From assembly GCA_038503035.1 (NCBI GenBank), contig JAVSML010018810.1, positions 52,492 through 116,491 of the forward strand: a stretch of 64,000 nt of DNA, written 5' to 3'. A program made the translations under genes and the position numbers. Each line of letters opens with the position of its first letter. The first letter of the stretch is position 1. Source of the DNA: Crocodylus rhombifer (taxonomy: Eukaryota; Chordata; Crocodylia; Crocodylidae). The notes under the pieces are model-generated. The model ran no database searches and was not told where the DNA came from. It saw only the letters and a program-made list of their open reading frames with translations. Below, piece by piece: positions 9,660 to 21,757 of the stretch.

Positions 9660-10683
9660 AATTGTCTGCAATCAATCAGATGAGATTCAACAATAACAAG
9701 TGCAAAGCCCTGCACTTGGGATGGAATAATCAACCACATACACAAATACAGACTGAAAGGCTGCACTACTGCAGAGAAGGACCTGTGGGTTACAGTGGAC
9801 CATAAATTGACCACGAACAAACAGTGTGCTTTTGTTGCAAAAAAACCCCCAAACCAAGCAACCAACAACACACCACCAGCATACTGGGTTGTTTTAACAA
9901 GAGTGTCACTTGCAAATTAAGGGAAATGACTCTTCCACTCCATTCAGCACTAGTGAGGCCTCAGCTGGAGTACTGTTTCTACTTTCCAGCCTCACACTTC
10001 AAAAAAGACCTGGACAATTTGGAAAAAGTCCAGTGCAGGGCAACAAAAATGATCAGGGGCCTGGGAAACAAGACATATGGGCTAGGGACAGACATAACAC
10101 ATAAACGAGTTTAAGTGATCAGAAACTAGTTTAAACCTGTAACAGAACAGATGTTCAGTGCACATAAACCAGTTTGAAAATGGCTGAAACTGGTTTGAGA
10201 TAAACCTGGTTGAATGTAGTATCAGACTGAACTGATTTGGGTCAAACCGGTTTATGTAATGTCTGTCCCAGAACATGAGGGCAATCTGAAAGAACTAGGT
10301 TATTTAGTTCAGAGAAGAGAAGACTGAGGGGGATTTGATGAGTCTTCAAACACCTGAAGGGTGATTATAGGGAGGACAGAGATGGGATTTTCTCTGTGGC
10401 TTTAAGGGACAGAACTAGGAACAATGGCCTCAAGCTGCAGCAAGGGAAATTTAGGCTGGAGATTAGGAGGAACTTTCTGACTATGTGGGTGGTCAGGCAT
10501 TAGACCAGGCTATTAGAGAGGTTGTGCAATCTCCATGCTTGGAAACTTTCAAAAACAGATTAGATAAGATACTTGGTTGGGATGCTTTAGTCAAGGATGA
10601 GCCTGGCTTGAGCAGGGGGCTGGACTAGGTAATTTTATGAGGTCCCCCCTTCCAGCCCTATTTTCCAATAATCTGATGAACTA
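9660..10683 (+). mobile_element. CR1 LINE, 3' part (decayed), split by a MITE
   Basis: On the + strand, pieces of the CR1 ORF2 C-terminal region are readable: GATGAGATTCAACAATAACA and TGCAAAGCCCTGCACTTGGG near 9680-9720, then the block [25 protein letters not shown] (about 9950-10040), and after the MITE the standard tail (CTGGACTAGGTAA...GAGGTCCCCC near 10620). Frames are broken in several places. The MITE at 10085-10269 splits it. Confidence 0.85.
10085..10269. mobile_element. 185-bp MITE with GGGACAGACAT ends, inside a CR1
   Basis: The left end reads GGGACAGACATAACACATAAA and the right end, read inversely, GGGACAGACATTACATAAACC, giving terminal inverted repeats of about 27 bp. The middle repeats AAACTGGTTT/AACCGGTTT motifs. 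The flanking CR1 reading resumes after it (GAACATGAGGGCAATCTG). The target duplication is not clear by eye. Related ends surround the LTR-like copy at 21786-22782. Confidence 0.75.
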
Positions 10684-12476
10684 TTGTATAAAATCTAATT
10701 CTTTCCTTGTTTTCAGAATGAGAAGGGGCAGGCATATGAACATTAACTTGCTGAATGGTAGTCAGTTTCCAGGTCTGCCAGTGCTGTTCCGGCTCCTCCA
10801 AACCTTGTTGGGGTTCTGGATAATTTTCTCAGCCCCAGGACTGAGGGGGGGACATGGGTGCAAGAGTAAGGGTAGGGGGGCAGTACCCTAACCCACACCT
10901 ATATATTCTAAACAGTCCCAGCTGAGCTGCTGCCGCTGTGCCAGGTTTGCCCAACCCAGCTGGCAGAAGGGCACCTATCAGGCTAGGATGAGAAAACTAG
11001 ATAAAGGTGAGTTCTATGACTGTGACAATGTATGTTCCATTCTTTTGGGAATTTTTCCTCCGAATGCCTCCATCAGTTCCTTAGACTTCTCACTTTGAGG
11101 ACTGGGGGGGCACTGTCCAGACATTTCTAGTTTGTGCTCCTTCTCTTGTTTTGAACTCAGAATCTTAATGCCACCCCTACTTTTTTCATTACATGTCTTC
11201 AGTTGGGACAGGCTCAGGATGAGGGGATAGGCCGTTAGTATTGGGTAGGTTGTGTTTTTCAGAAGAACCTAAAGGAAATTCTCCCTAGAATTTCAAGATG
11301 ATCTGGATGAGTAGGATTTTAGACTCTTCTAAATGAATTCACTCCAAAAATTATAAGAAGTGATTCAGGTTTTTTTTATAATTGCAAACCAAAGCAAACA
11401 TTCCAGGTTGATTTATCTTATTTATTCTGTTGTAAGCAATAGTTAATTTTTAACACTATTTAAATATTTCATAATTTCTCTTTTTTAAATAAATAAGAAA
11501 AACTTCACTGTTGAGCAACAGCTATTAGTTCTACAGCTTTTTACGCAGACTATCTTCTTCTCCTAGGTTATGGTAAAATATCACAATGAGAACCTGGTGA
11601 AAGTCACTGAATATTTGAAATAAATGAACTAACAACATCCTTAATGGCATACCAGCCAATATGAATTTTATTTCTCTGTATTTATTAATAGGTGAAAAAA
11701 TCTTTATCAAATACCAATCAGTAATTATTAATATGTACCAACAAACAGGGATCAACTAAATCAACAATGAAGCAACTTTATAACATACACTAATGCTGTG
11801 TAATACTGTACTCAGATGTCAGAATAGCAGAAGTTCTGATTTGTGCACAGAAAATGCTGTTTGTGTATCATGCAACCTGTGGGGCCTTATGGTGGAGGGA
11901 TGTTATTTAAAACAAAAAAGGCTTGATGAAATTTTTCATGTGTGCAGGAAACATTTAAATAATTTGAAGTCTTTTATTAATAAAGCTTGCACCTGCTCTG
12001 GTTGAAGTCTATGGGAACAACCCTTACAGGTATAAATAAAACTGACAGAAAAACAATACTAATCTAGAATTCTACAGAAAATTGTTATTAACTCACCTAA
12101 CAGACCTCTTGATCCATTTTAATATTAAAAAAATCAGCTTAAGGAACGCTACTGAAAATGTTAAAACTTCACATTATTATAAGATTTTGTGTTTCAGTAT
12201 TCTACATCAATATATTTTCTAGCAACTATGGCTATAAAGATCCTATCTTCCTCTTAAAGGTAGGTGAATGAAGTAGCTATGAGATGTATTTAATTGCTTG
12301 TATTTGGGGAAATTTTATAATTCTAAGGCCTCTATACCTGTAACATATGGACAAACTGAAGTCTAGATATATTTTGGCAAATTTAGAGAGGGTCTTAAAA
12401 TTGGTGCAACTGAAATTTCAAGGAAACGAAATAAAGTACTGGTATATGTTCCACATCCTTCAACAGTCTCTAAATC
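10684..12476. other. Intergenic sequence, nothing firm recognised
   Basis: AT-rich sequence with a short G-rich patch near 10840-10890. I see no gene, and no repeat I can name. Confidence 0.5.
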
Positions 12477-14570
12477 CGTGATTCTCAACAAGGGTGCTGC
12501 TCAATATTAGCACTGCTAGGCCTGCAAGCACCTACACAAAATTTCCAAGAATAAACCCAGAGTCCATAGTGTCCAAACCATTCTGACCTGCTGTGGTTTC
12601 ATAGTTTCATAGTTTCTAGGGTCGGAAGGGACCTGAGCAGATCATCTAGTCCGACCCCCTGCCATGGCAGGAAAGAGTACTGGGGTCAAACAACCCCAGC
12701 AAGATGTTCATCTAACCTCCTCTTAGACACCCCCAGGGTAGAAGCCTGCACCACTTCTCTTGGAAGTTGGTTCCAGACCCTAGCCGCCCTGACTGTGAAG
12801 TCGCGCCTCCTGATATCTAACCTAAACCTACCCTCTGCCAGCTTGTGACCGTTATTCCTGGTCACTCCTGACGGTGCTCGGAGGAACAGTGACTCCCCCA
12901 ATGCCTGCTGATCCCCCCTGACTAGTTTATAACAGGCCACAAGATCCCCCCTCAGCCTTCTCTTTTAGAGGCTGAACAGGTTCAGGTCCCGTAGCCTCTC
13001 CTCATAGGGCCTGCCCTGTTGTCCCCTGATCATACAAGTGGCCTCCTCTGGACCCTCTCCATGCTGTCGACATCCCTCTTGAAGTGTGGCGCCCAGAACT
13101 GGACGCAGTACTCCAGCTGCGGCCTGACCAGTGCTGCACAGAGGGGGAGGATCACCTCTTTGGACCTGCTCAGATGCATCTGTGGATGCCTGACAAGGTG
13201 TGGTTGGCCTTCCTGACCGCGTCCCCACACTGCTGGCCCATGTTCATCTTGGAGTCATTGATAACCCCCAGATCCTCTTCCGCCTCCGTGCTGACAAGAG
13301 GGGAGTTCCCTAACCTGTACGTATGGTGCTGGTTGTTCCTCCCGAGGTGCATCACCTTGCACTTGTCTGTGTTGAAACCCATCCTATTCTCATCCGCCCA
13401 CCCTTGTAACCTGACTAAGTCTGATTGTAGCCTGTTGCATCCTTCCAGTGTGCCCACGTCCCCCCACATCTTAGTGTCATCAGCAAATTTGAACAGGGTG
13501 CTTTTTACCCCCTCGTCCAAATCACTGATGAAGATGTTGAACAGTGCAGGCCTGAGGACCAAGCCCTGCGGGACCCCACTGCCCACGTCCTTCGAGGTTG
13601 AGAAGGACCCATCCACTACCACCCTCTGGGTGCGGCCCTCCAGCCAGTTGGCGACCCATTTGACTGTGTGGGTGTCTACACCACAGCCCCCCAGTTTCTT
13701 AATGAGAACGGGGTGAAAGACAGTGTCAAAAGCCTTCCGGAAGTCCAGGAAGACGATGTCCACTGCTACCCCTGCATCTAATGATCTGGTGATCTGATCG
13801 TAAAAGGCCACCAGGTTGGTCTGGCAGGACCTTCCACTGATGAACCCATGTTGGTTGCCCCTAAGCATGCAGTCCCCTACTGGCCCCTCCTGGATGTGTG
13901 CCAGCATAATTTTCTCGAACAGCTTGCCTAGGATCGAGGTAAGACTAACCGGCCTATAGTTTCCCTGGTCCTCCTTCCTGCCTTTTTTGAAGATGGGGAC
14001 CACGTTGGCCCTCTTCCAGTCCTCCGGTACCTCACCAGAGCACCACGAGTGCTCGTAAAGCCGTGCCAGGGGACTTGCAATGACCTTGGCCAGTTCCTTT
14101 AGAACTCTAGGGTGGAGATCATCCGGGCCGGCTGACTTGAATACGTCCAACCCCTCCAGAAGCTCCCTAACTAAATCCTTGCTAACCCGTGGCCCAGGTG
14201 TGCCTCCCCCGGGGCCTGAGGGGGGCCCAGCAGGGAGGTGGCTGTTCTGGCCCCTACTTAGGAAGACAGAAGCAAAGAAATCTTTAAACATGTTAGCTTT
14301 GCTGCCTGGTGTGATGACCAAGTTTCCCATCGCGTCCTGCAAGGGCCCCACATTACCCGGGACCTTCTTTTTTATCCCCTATGTATTTAAAAAAGGACTT
14401 CTTATTGTCCTTAATCTGGGAAGCTAGTCCCAGTTCCATCTCTGCCTTGGTCTCTCTGAGCTCTTTGCAACTGAACAACTGCTCTATTATTTTATAGTAA
14501 AAAAATAACTTAAAGCTGAGCTGGCATTTTCCAAGGAGTCTCTGGAATTTAAAAAGTTGGAGAACCATTG
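12477..14570. mobile_element. hAT MITE split by a CR1 insertion
   Basis: The left part starts CGTGATTCTCAACAAGGGTG (12477) and the right part ends AAGTTGGAGAACCATTG (14570), whose inverse CAATGGTTCTCCAAC is the usual terminal motif of this hAT group. Only about 120 bp (left) and about 100 bp (right) belong to the MITE; a CR1 fills the rest. Flanking octamers TCTAAATC and CCTTAGAC match at only 4 of 8 positions, so the target duplication is eroded or the limit is slightly off. Confidence 0.65.
12597..14470 (-). mobile_element. CR1 LINE with long reverse-transcriptase remnant
   Basis: On the minus strand, an uninterrupted frame of 393 codons (14351 to 13170) carries the CR1 reverse transcriptase: NVVPIFKKG, NYRPVSLTS, GFISGRSC, FLDFRKAFDTV, GVPQG and the catalytic FADDTK box. 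Upstream, a second frame with DNKKSFFKYI (to about 14470) joins after a frameshift near 14350. Downstream, frames with RDLNLFSL and NQLPREVVQA finish ORF2. The 3' end shows the CATAGTTTCATAG octamer-type repeat that ends CR1 elements (12597-12620). The 5' end is truncated. The few breaks suggest this is the youngest CR1 in the window, though it is not active as it stands. Confidence 0.93.
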
Positions 14571-14779
14571 CCTTAGACTTATGGGCTAAAATATTCAAAA
14601 CCACCTTCATTGGGCACCCCAATTGGTTGGCAGGCACATATTCTACTTGAAAATCTAGTCTTAATATAGTATAGACAAAGTGGGAGCTTCCCCATGAGCA
14701 ATAATGTGCATTTCCCTGGGGACAAACAGCAGCGGTACAATATGTGCTGCTGCAGCTTGTCCCTGGGAAACGCCCGTGC

Positions 14780-15870
14780 GCGTGCATTCTGGCACATGGC
14801 ACATTGCCCTGGCTGGGGTAGGGGAGGCTGAGGGCAGCACCTTGGCTGGCCCCAGCAGCCTTATCTGGAATTCTGAGGGCCTCTGTGGGCTGCAGCCACG
14901 GCAATCCGGCAGAATGGAGTCTGGCTTCAGCCAGCCAGGCTCTGGTTTCCAGCAGCGCGTAGTTTTTTTTGACACCAGGATATCACCAGAGCAGCATGGA
15001 GCTTGCAGCAGCAAGGAGCTTCCCTGACCAGCTCAGCTCTGCCCTGCTGTCCTGGATCCCACCCACTGGGCTGTGGGGGAGGGCAGCAGGGTGGGGAGCC
15101 TGAGCTCACAGCAGGCAGCCCCTACCTGCCCCTGACCCACTCACAGATCTGGGGGGCAGGGGTCCCCTCACCCCTCTGGATGTGCGCATAGTGGCAGGGA
15201 GCCGGCCCTATCCCCGTGCCTGAAGCAGGCAGCCTACACCTGCCCCACATGGGCTCCGCTCTGGCCATATTGCCTGTGGGGGAGGGGGAGCAGGGCTCTG
15301 TGCTCTGCTCTGCTGCAGCAGCTGTTGCCTCCCATGGGTGCCAGCCAAGGCTTGGGGCCTGGTGTGGGGGACAAGGAGCTGTGGACCTGGGTTCCTGGCC
15401 CCATAGTCCTGGCAGCTGCAAGACCCCTCTCATAGGGCTGGAGGAAGGGCAGGGGGTTGTAGGTGCGGGGCTATGGGCTCCAGCAGAGCTGACAGAGGTG
15501 GTGTGGGGGAGTGAGTGGCACGGGCAGGGCTGTGGCTTGGAAGCAGTGGCCTGGACCTGAGTTCTGTGAGCTAAGGGGGCAGGGGAAGCTCTGATTTTCC
15601 ATGATTAAAAACCCCCAAATCAAACGCCAAAATGTATAGGTATTCAGACTGTATTTTATTATAGTGACTGAGATATCGGTAGGCTTCCAAACTGCTTTAA
15701 AATTGTAAATATATCAATAAACACTGTGTTCAGTTGATACCTATATGTATTAGTGGCATTTCATTTTAAGAGCAGATTTTGGTTTTTTTTAATTAGAGAA
15801 TTTTGGGGGGGATGTTAATCAGAGAATGTGTGATTTTTTTTTTTAATCACAGAAAACCAGGATCCCTGCT
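14780..15870. repeat. GC-rich dispersed repeat with AT-rich flanks, probably a hAT-like MITE
   Basis: About 800 bases of GC-rich sequence (14780-15590) lie next to an AT-rich end with GATTAAAAACC at 15603 and TTTTTTAATCACAG near 15840-15855. This layout (GC-rich core, ends rich in GATTAA) is like the element at 7108-9115. The open frames in it are composition artefacts. I could not fix its ends or a target duplication. Confidence 0.35.
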
Positions 15871-18800
15871 GATCACATCAATCTGTCTTGTTCCCTGCTC
15901 CCGAGCTGGATACATAGTACTTGAGTACTTAAGCATTACCCTTAGGAGCTAATGTTCATATTTTTGTATTTATTATCTATTCTCTTGAAGCAAGAAGGAA
16001 AAAAAAGTGTGACCTGATGAATCTTTGAAGTGGTGGGGTGTTTCATGAATTGCAATGTTTTGGACATGAAAAATTTGCATAGAAAGCCTGAAAATAATGT
16101 AGGGCATCTAGAAGATGTTTCCAAGAGGGCTTGGAAGAGTGAGTGAAGCCTGCCATTTTTTTAGACAACTGAAAGAATGCCTTGAGCTGTGCTTATGTTA
16201 CTTGTGGCAACCCACTGAGACAGTTACAAAGACAAGAGAACATGGTAAAATGAGATGAAAAAAGCACTGAGTGTGTTTTATTTAAATGAATACATTTTTA
16301 CAATTCAAATTGTGATTTTATTTTGTATTCACTTTCGGGGTTTATGTATTCTACAACTGTGCTTCTATAATTATTTCCTCTAGAGGGCCAGCACACATTA
16401 ATACATATCAACTGACTTGTTCAGAACAATAGTTTCTGTGGGAGGCAGACCATGATGCTTGTTATGAACCTCCTATTTTTTTCCTCTCTTGGACATACAC
16501 TGTGGAACTGTCAAATAACTGCAAACATTCCCCTTGAAAGAAGATTTGTCAGGCAAACCCAGAACAATGCTTAGTAAAGTGGATCAATTTATTCTTTCAG
16601 ATTACTCCTAGACAGGTAGCTCCATTACTGGCTCTGTGACTCTCTCTGTGAGTCTTCATTTAACCTTTATAAACTTCTTTAGGTTCATTGTCATTGCCAG
16701 ATGAACAACCACCCTTCAGGGTAACAGCACAGTATAATATTTCAAGATCCTCAACAATGGGCACAACATAGCTCTGATCAGATTGGAATCTGCCCCCATA
16801 TCCGAAGAACAAATACAAATGTGTATCAGGAAATGTCTACTACTTACAAATAAAGTAGTTGGAAAGATACAGATTTTGAAGTTCTCCATCTGTAAATAAA
16901 AGAGGTAAATAATGATCAGTAGCTGAGCAAGCTTCCCCATGCTACTCTGAGTCTATGCGCTTCTACTCTGTTTTGGAAAAAAAATCTCTTGGGTAAAAAA
17001 GTACGTTGTCATTAGATCCATTCAGCCTTGACTTCTCCACAGAGGCTGTCAAATAGGATGCTTAATATCATTTGTCACGTAAACTGGGCTGACTGAAACT
17101 AACTTACTGCATGTAGGTTACCAAACTGCCACTATCAATTTGGGCATTCAACCTGATGATTCAAACATGAAAGTGCCTGTGCTTTAGTACACTTACTTGG
17201 GCCAGGCACTCATCAAGCAGTTTTCCAGCCAGCACAAGGCCACTGTTTTAAAAAGATTACTCGTATTACCATGATAATTACATTAAAATCATTTGATTAA
17301 AGATGGCAAATCATCTTATAAAGTCTGCCCTGAGATTGTACCAAGATATAAAACATGGATAAATGGACTCTATTGTATTGTTTTTGGTGTTACCACTATG
17401 CAAATATGCACATGCAGATTTTAAGGAGTTATGTGCAATCTGTGAAGGTAACTAGTGTAGCTGTCATAGCCATCATTGAGTGAACCTTAATCCAGAGTCA
17501 TTTTTCCTCTGAAGATTAACTGAGGAATCAAAGAGAACAGCCGATTTGCTACAGTACTTTAGAGAAATTCTTCTTTGATGTATTTGTGCATATGAATCAG
17601 GATTAGTCATGATTTGAAAGAGTTGACTCACTCGGGATAAAAGCCATTTTATATGCTTTATGTACAGGCAGGCCAAGCAGGGAAGTGGGGAGGGAAGGGG
17701 AAGGGAGGAAAGGGATGCAGTTTAAGTAAAAATAAAAGTGGGAATTTATGCTCTCCTTAACATCTAGTATCCCAAGTCATGCAGGCAATTTACTACTTAA
17801 GTTTGCTCAAGAAAAATTTGAATGCACTCCAAGTGTTCTTTGCCTTTTTCATCTCATTTCACTCGTGTCTAAATGGATAGTTCCCTTGAAAACAAGGGAA
17901 ACAAACTGTGTTGCATTAAATTTCTATATAAATAAAAAGAACACTTGGTTTCATGCACTTTCATAGCTGCATCGTCAATCAATCCTATGCACCTCTTAGT
18001 ACATTAAACTGGGGATAGCTTCAGAGGCTACCCGTGGGAGAGCAGAAACAGTGCTAAAATCTTCAGAAGGATCTGAAGGCTTTAGAAAGAGACTTCTAAA
18101 GCCAACTCAAAACTCAACCATATAAGCCATTTTGCTATAAAGATAGATCAGAGCAAACTGTATCCAGCAGCTTTTCAGAAACCCGTGGTTTATACCAGCT
18201 CTAAAATGATGCTGAACAATTTAGTTTTCGTAAGTATTTAGAGGTAAACCATGTTCAACACCAGGTTAACTGTATATTTCTGAAATCTACTGTAGAGCTG
18301 GCAGAAACAGATAGATTTTAAAATTGAAAATAAAAAATGTAACAAGATTATGTTTTCCCTGGTATTGATAATATTCAAGATATTGGTCAAATAATAAAAA
18401 AAGATAACCACAGTTTACCAACTTGCTCATTCCAAAAACTCTCTTGTTTCAATTTCTTCTGCTGCCCCCAAAATCCTCAAAAACAATGGATCTGGTCAGT
18501 TCCTACAAATGCTACTGCACATATGTAGAGGTTTACCGAAGTGAGTAGATCCAATGTCTTCAACAGGATTAGGTTTGGGCATGTTTACAGGACTGAGGTC
18601 TGATCCCTGGACCACTGCAATTCCTCTGTGTGTCTGTGTGGATCAAGCCCTGCTGATAAAACATTTGCTCTTACTTACTTGCAGGTTTTAAAATATTTTT
18701 TGTTTGTAGATTTCCACGACGTGAAGGCAGAGCGCACAGAGTACACTGCTGTGCCCTGACAAAAATACGGCACTGTAGAAATAAATAAAATTAAAACTTT

Positions 18801-18927
18801 GTCGCAGAGGAAACTCCTCCAAAAGCATTAGCCCATGCCCGACAGCCCAGCTCTCAGCAAGACTCTTGTCGGGGAGCTGCGGGTCAGGCTGGCTCTTGTC
18901 TAAACTCTCTGTCAAGTCACTTGCAGG
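15871..18927. other. Intergenic sequence upstream of CEP112, no repeat recognised
   Basis: AT-rich sequence without clear coding potential or a transposon I can name. It contains the left copy (17984-18004) of a 21-bp sequence that recurs at 19206-19226, and it ends at the assembly gap. Confidence 0.5.
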
Positions 18928-18937
18928 NNNNNNNNNN
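18928..18937. other. Assembly gap (10 N), followed by a G run
   Basis: Ten N bases are followed by twelve G at 18938-18949. The gap lies at the edge of the CpG island, a typical place for sequencing drop-out. Its true length is unknown. Confidence 0.98.
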
Positions 18938-19205
18938 GGGGGGGGGGGGTGTCGGCGGCGGGCCGGACGCGTCGCGTGGCAACCCCGGGCGGGCGGGCGG
19001 CGCTGCGGAACCGGAAGCCGGGCCTGTCGGGGCCGCCGGGAGCGGCTGGGTCGCTGCGAGCCGTTGCCCGCCCGGGACAAGGCCCAGGTGAGCGCTGCCG
19101 CCGGCCGGGGCCGCCTCAGGGCGGGGCGGGGGCGACGCGAGCAGTGGCCTCTTCCGGGCTCCGGGCAGCGCCTCGGCGGGGGCAAGTCCCCGAGTCGGGG
19201 GGAGG
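18938..19205 (+). promoter_or_regulatory. CEP112: CpG-island promoter of CEP112
   Basis: This is the only strongly CpG-rich stretch (GCGTCGCG, CGGGCGGGCGG, GCCGCCGG and so on) and it lies 1.5 kb before the first coding exon. There is no TATA box. An ETS-type site CCGGAAG is at 19011-19017 and there are several GC boxes, which is usual for a housekeeping promoter. The first exon must start in or near this island. Confidence 0.75.
19040..19087 (+). other. CEP112: Probable non-coding first exon of CEP112 (3' boundary only)
   Basis: A good splice donor, CCCAG followed by GTGAGC, ends at 19087 inside the CpG island. It would join to the acceptor at 20712. The start of the exon cannot be seen; the left coordinate is nominal. 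Confidence 0.45.
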
Positions 19206-19226
19206 CCTATGCACCTCTTAGTACAT

Positions 19227-20092
19227 AGGTCTCCACCGGCGGCTGTGGTGGAGCGTGAGCAGTGTCTGGCATAGTGCACGGTGTGTAGTGTGGAGCAGCG
19301 TGTGTGGTATGCAGCGTGGTGCAGTGTCTGTGGCATAGCGCATGGTGTGTGTAGCATGCGCGGTGTGGTGCAGTGTAGGTGTTGCGTGGTGCAGTGTGAG
19401 GACGGTGCAGTGCAGTGCACTTCCACAGGGGCGAGGAAGCTCTGGCCATCACACAGTGCAGTGTCACTGTTGTAGAAGAGGTGGAAGCGATGGCAGGGCA
19501 CGGGCGCGCCGGACTTGGCGGTTTTGCGAAGCTGCCAAGCGGTTGGGTTGCAGCCGGGCGGCAGGGCGGTATGGCAGGACGTTACTCTTTGCTGTAAGGC
19601 TTGGAAGCATTAGAGCTGGGGGTGGCGGTGCATGAGGGAGGAGGCTTTGCTGCCTCCTGTCTCGCGTGCACGTGGGCAGGCCTGGAAAGGTAAAGAACTG
19701 GATTTGAAGGCTCGGATTCTGTCTGTGCTTAACTGCACCTGCTGTGAGCAACCTCTGTGGTTTTGGGGGATTACTCACTGTACACACAGTTAAGCACAAA
19801 ACCTAAGTATTTGTACTGCTGAGCAAGGGCGACTTGTACCGCCTTTGTCAGGAGGCGCATCCTGCGACTAGTCCCACCAACTTGCGGGGGCATGATCCAG
19901 CGACGGCCGCGGTGTATTGTATGATGTGTGATGTGGCGTGGGTGTAGTGTGTGTGGTGCGGAAGCAGCTGCAGTGATCAGCTGACGCTTGGAGGGTGGGC
20001 ACCAGTACTCCTGCCTGCCCCCATCGCCTAAACGGCAAGCACAGCCGGTCAGGGGGTGCACCACTGCTCTCAGGGGTTGCACGTGCACCCCC
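19227..20092. repeat. G/T-rich degenerate tandem repeat and GC-rich dispersed repeat
   Basis: From 19250 to about 19410 the sequence is a degenerate tandem array of units like GTGCAGTGTGTG; a shorter array is at 19910-19965. The right end, CACGTGCACCCCCTATGC (20075-20092), and the block GGTGCACCACTGCTCTCAGG before it recur in the opposite orientation at about 36857-36910 inside the fossil hAT gene. The two are therefore copies of one dispersed element that ends in CCCCCTATGC. Its class is unknown to me. Confidence 0.4.
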
Positions 20093-20712
20093 TATGCTTC
20101 ACCCCTGCTTCTGAGGTGTAAAGGAACCCGCTAACTGCAGCCTAAAATATACAGGGTACGTATGGGACACGGTCACCTGAATTAGAGGTTAATGATCATA
20201 TAGATCCACAGGACATGAGTTAGAGAGGCTATTAGTCTGGCACCCCTAATAAAGCATCATTTAAAAAAAATATGCAAGTGCTATATCTTATAATCCCTTT
20301 ATGTTATTTTTCTTCCTGCTTTTTTTCTCTTTCACCAGATTATAGGCAGGAACAACTATTATTTTTGATTAAAATTATCTTCTTTAGTAGCTGGTAGGGA
20401 ATAAGATAAAGGTTCTTTAAGTGTTTTCTGATACGAGACAGCCTAGATGAATGCTTTTATGTGTGGTTGGTTTCTGCCCTTTTCCCAGTTCCAAAAAGCT
20501 TATTGTCTGTGGGACTTACACACCTTAATAGCTATTCTTTGCAAAGAGCCACCACGTTAATTTTTGTGCGACTGTATTGCTAATAGGATAGTCATGTTGT
20601 TTCTGTGGTTTGTTTATGTAACTTATTTCTGTGGAGACCTGAAATTGATAACAGTAATGTGTTGAGAGAGGAGATTTTCATACGTTTCTTTTTCTTCAAC
20701 TTAAATTTGTAG

Positions 20713-20834
20713 GCTAGCTGATGAAAAGAACACAATGAATAGTGAAGAAGAAACATGGGAGAAATTGGATGCAGAATTCGATCACTATCTTGTAGATATG
20801 AAGCCATATGTTCTAAAATTGCAACATAAATCAG
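20713..20834 (+). CDS. CEP112: CEP112 first coding exon
   Basis: The exon lies between TTTGTAG and GTAAGC. Translation starts at ATG 20735 after 22 bases of leader, and 33 codons plus one base follow. It reads NSEEETWEKLDAEFDHYLVD and then MKPYVLKL, an almost exact match to the N-terminus of vertebrate CEP112. An earlier ATG at 20721 is out of frame and reads into a short dead end. CEP112 is a centrosomal coiled-coil protein of about 110 kDa; the part seen in this window precedes the coiled coil. Any frame continuing past 20834 is intron. Confidence 0.95.
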
Positions 20835-21757
20835 GTAAGCTGCTAAAATTTGTTTGCATTTTAAAATCAGAAAAAAAATGTTTGTACAATGTAGTCTGGA
20901 GCTATTATGACATGGAGGCAATAGTTCTCAACCTAGAAATTGTGATTCCAAGTAAGATTACAGCACCCACAAATGGTATCTGGAGGGCCACAGGAATTCT
21001 GCTGGAAGATTCAGTCTCATTCCGAAAATGGGGTAGCGAGCCAACCAGTAGTGGTCTCACAGAACCAGAAAGATTAGGGACAACTGCTTTACAGGGTAAA
21101 ATCAGGTCCCGTTTATGTTCGTGTTCCATGGTTTGCTGAGTGACAGATTAAGTACCCCAAATCTAATTTTACTCTGTTCTATTTTTGTACAGACTTTTTA
21201 AAGTATCTTTTAGGGGTCTTTTTAAGCACTTTTTGGTGATGGTATGTATTCAGTCTTATCCATTTTATTTTGATGATATAAATGCACGTTTGCAGAATAA
21301 TTTTATTTCTATATTACTCCAAGATGTACATTTTGTTTGTGAGATTCATAATGTATAAAATTACAAACACTTTGCAGGAGAATTAGCTATTAAAATATGG
21401 TATGTTTACAAACAAATACATTCAGCACTGGGAGTTTTAAGTGAACTGTTATTATCAATTAATGGGTGATATTTTTATAAGCTAGGAGAGTACAAGGAAA
21501 TTGAATGTTGCTAAAGGAATGTAATCTTCAGATTAAGAACCTGAATGTGTAAAGCTTTAATCATTCAAGTAGTCTTCTTGCCTTCAGTGAAAGTATCTGT
21601 TGGGATAAAGATTACTGGTATAAGTAAAAGTTTCCTGGCTCAGACCTTTTCCTTGGATGATAAAATATTAATGCTCATGCAAACTAATTTGAGTGCAATT
21701 ATGGGTACAATTCTGTGAGATGCTGACAGATCATAACTCCCGTTAGCTTTACTAGGG
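20835..21757. other. CEP112 intron 1, first part
   Basis: AT-rich intron sequence starting at GTAAGC. No repeat family recognised. Confidence 0.6.

Noticed and set aside
18966..18984. RFX-type X-box (ciliary gene element) in the CEP112 promoter
   Set aside because: Only one half-site (GGCAAC) is convincing; the other half does not fit the consensus.
18688..19501. Long minus-strand frames reading through the CpG island and the N gap
   Set aside because: They cross the gap (translated as X) and consist of Pro/Arg/Ala-rich low-complexity sequence produced by the CpG island.
20835..21139. Continuation of the first CEP112 coding exon as a 134-codon frame
   Set aside because: It runs past a strong donor (CAG then GTAAGC); the codon phase and the match to CEP112 continue in the exon at 29018.
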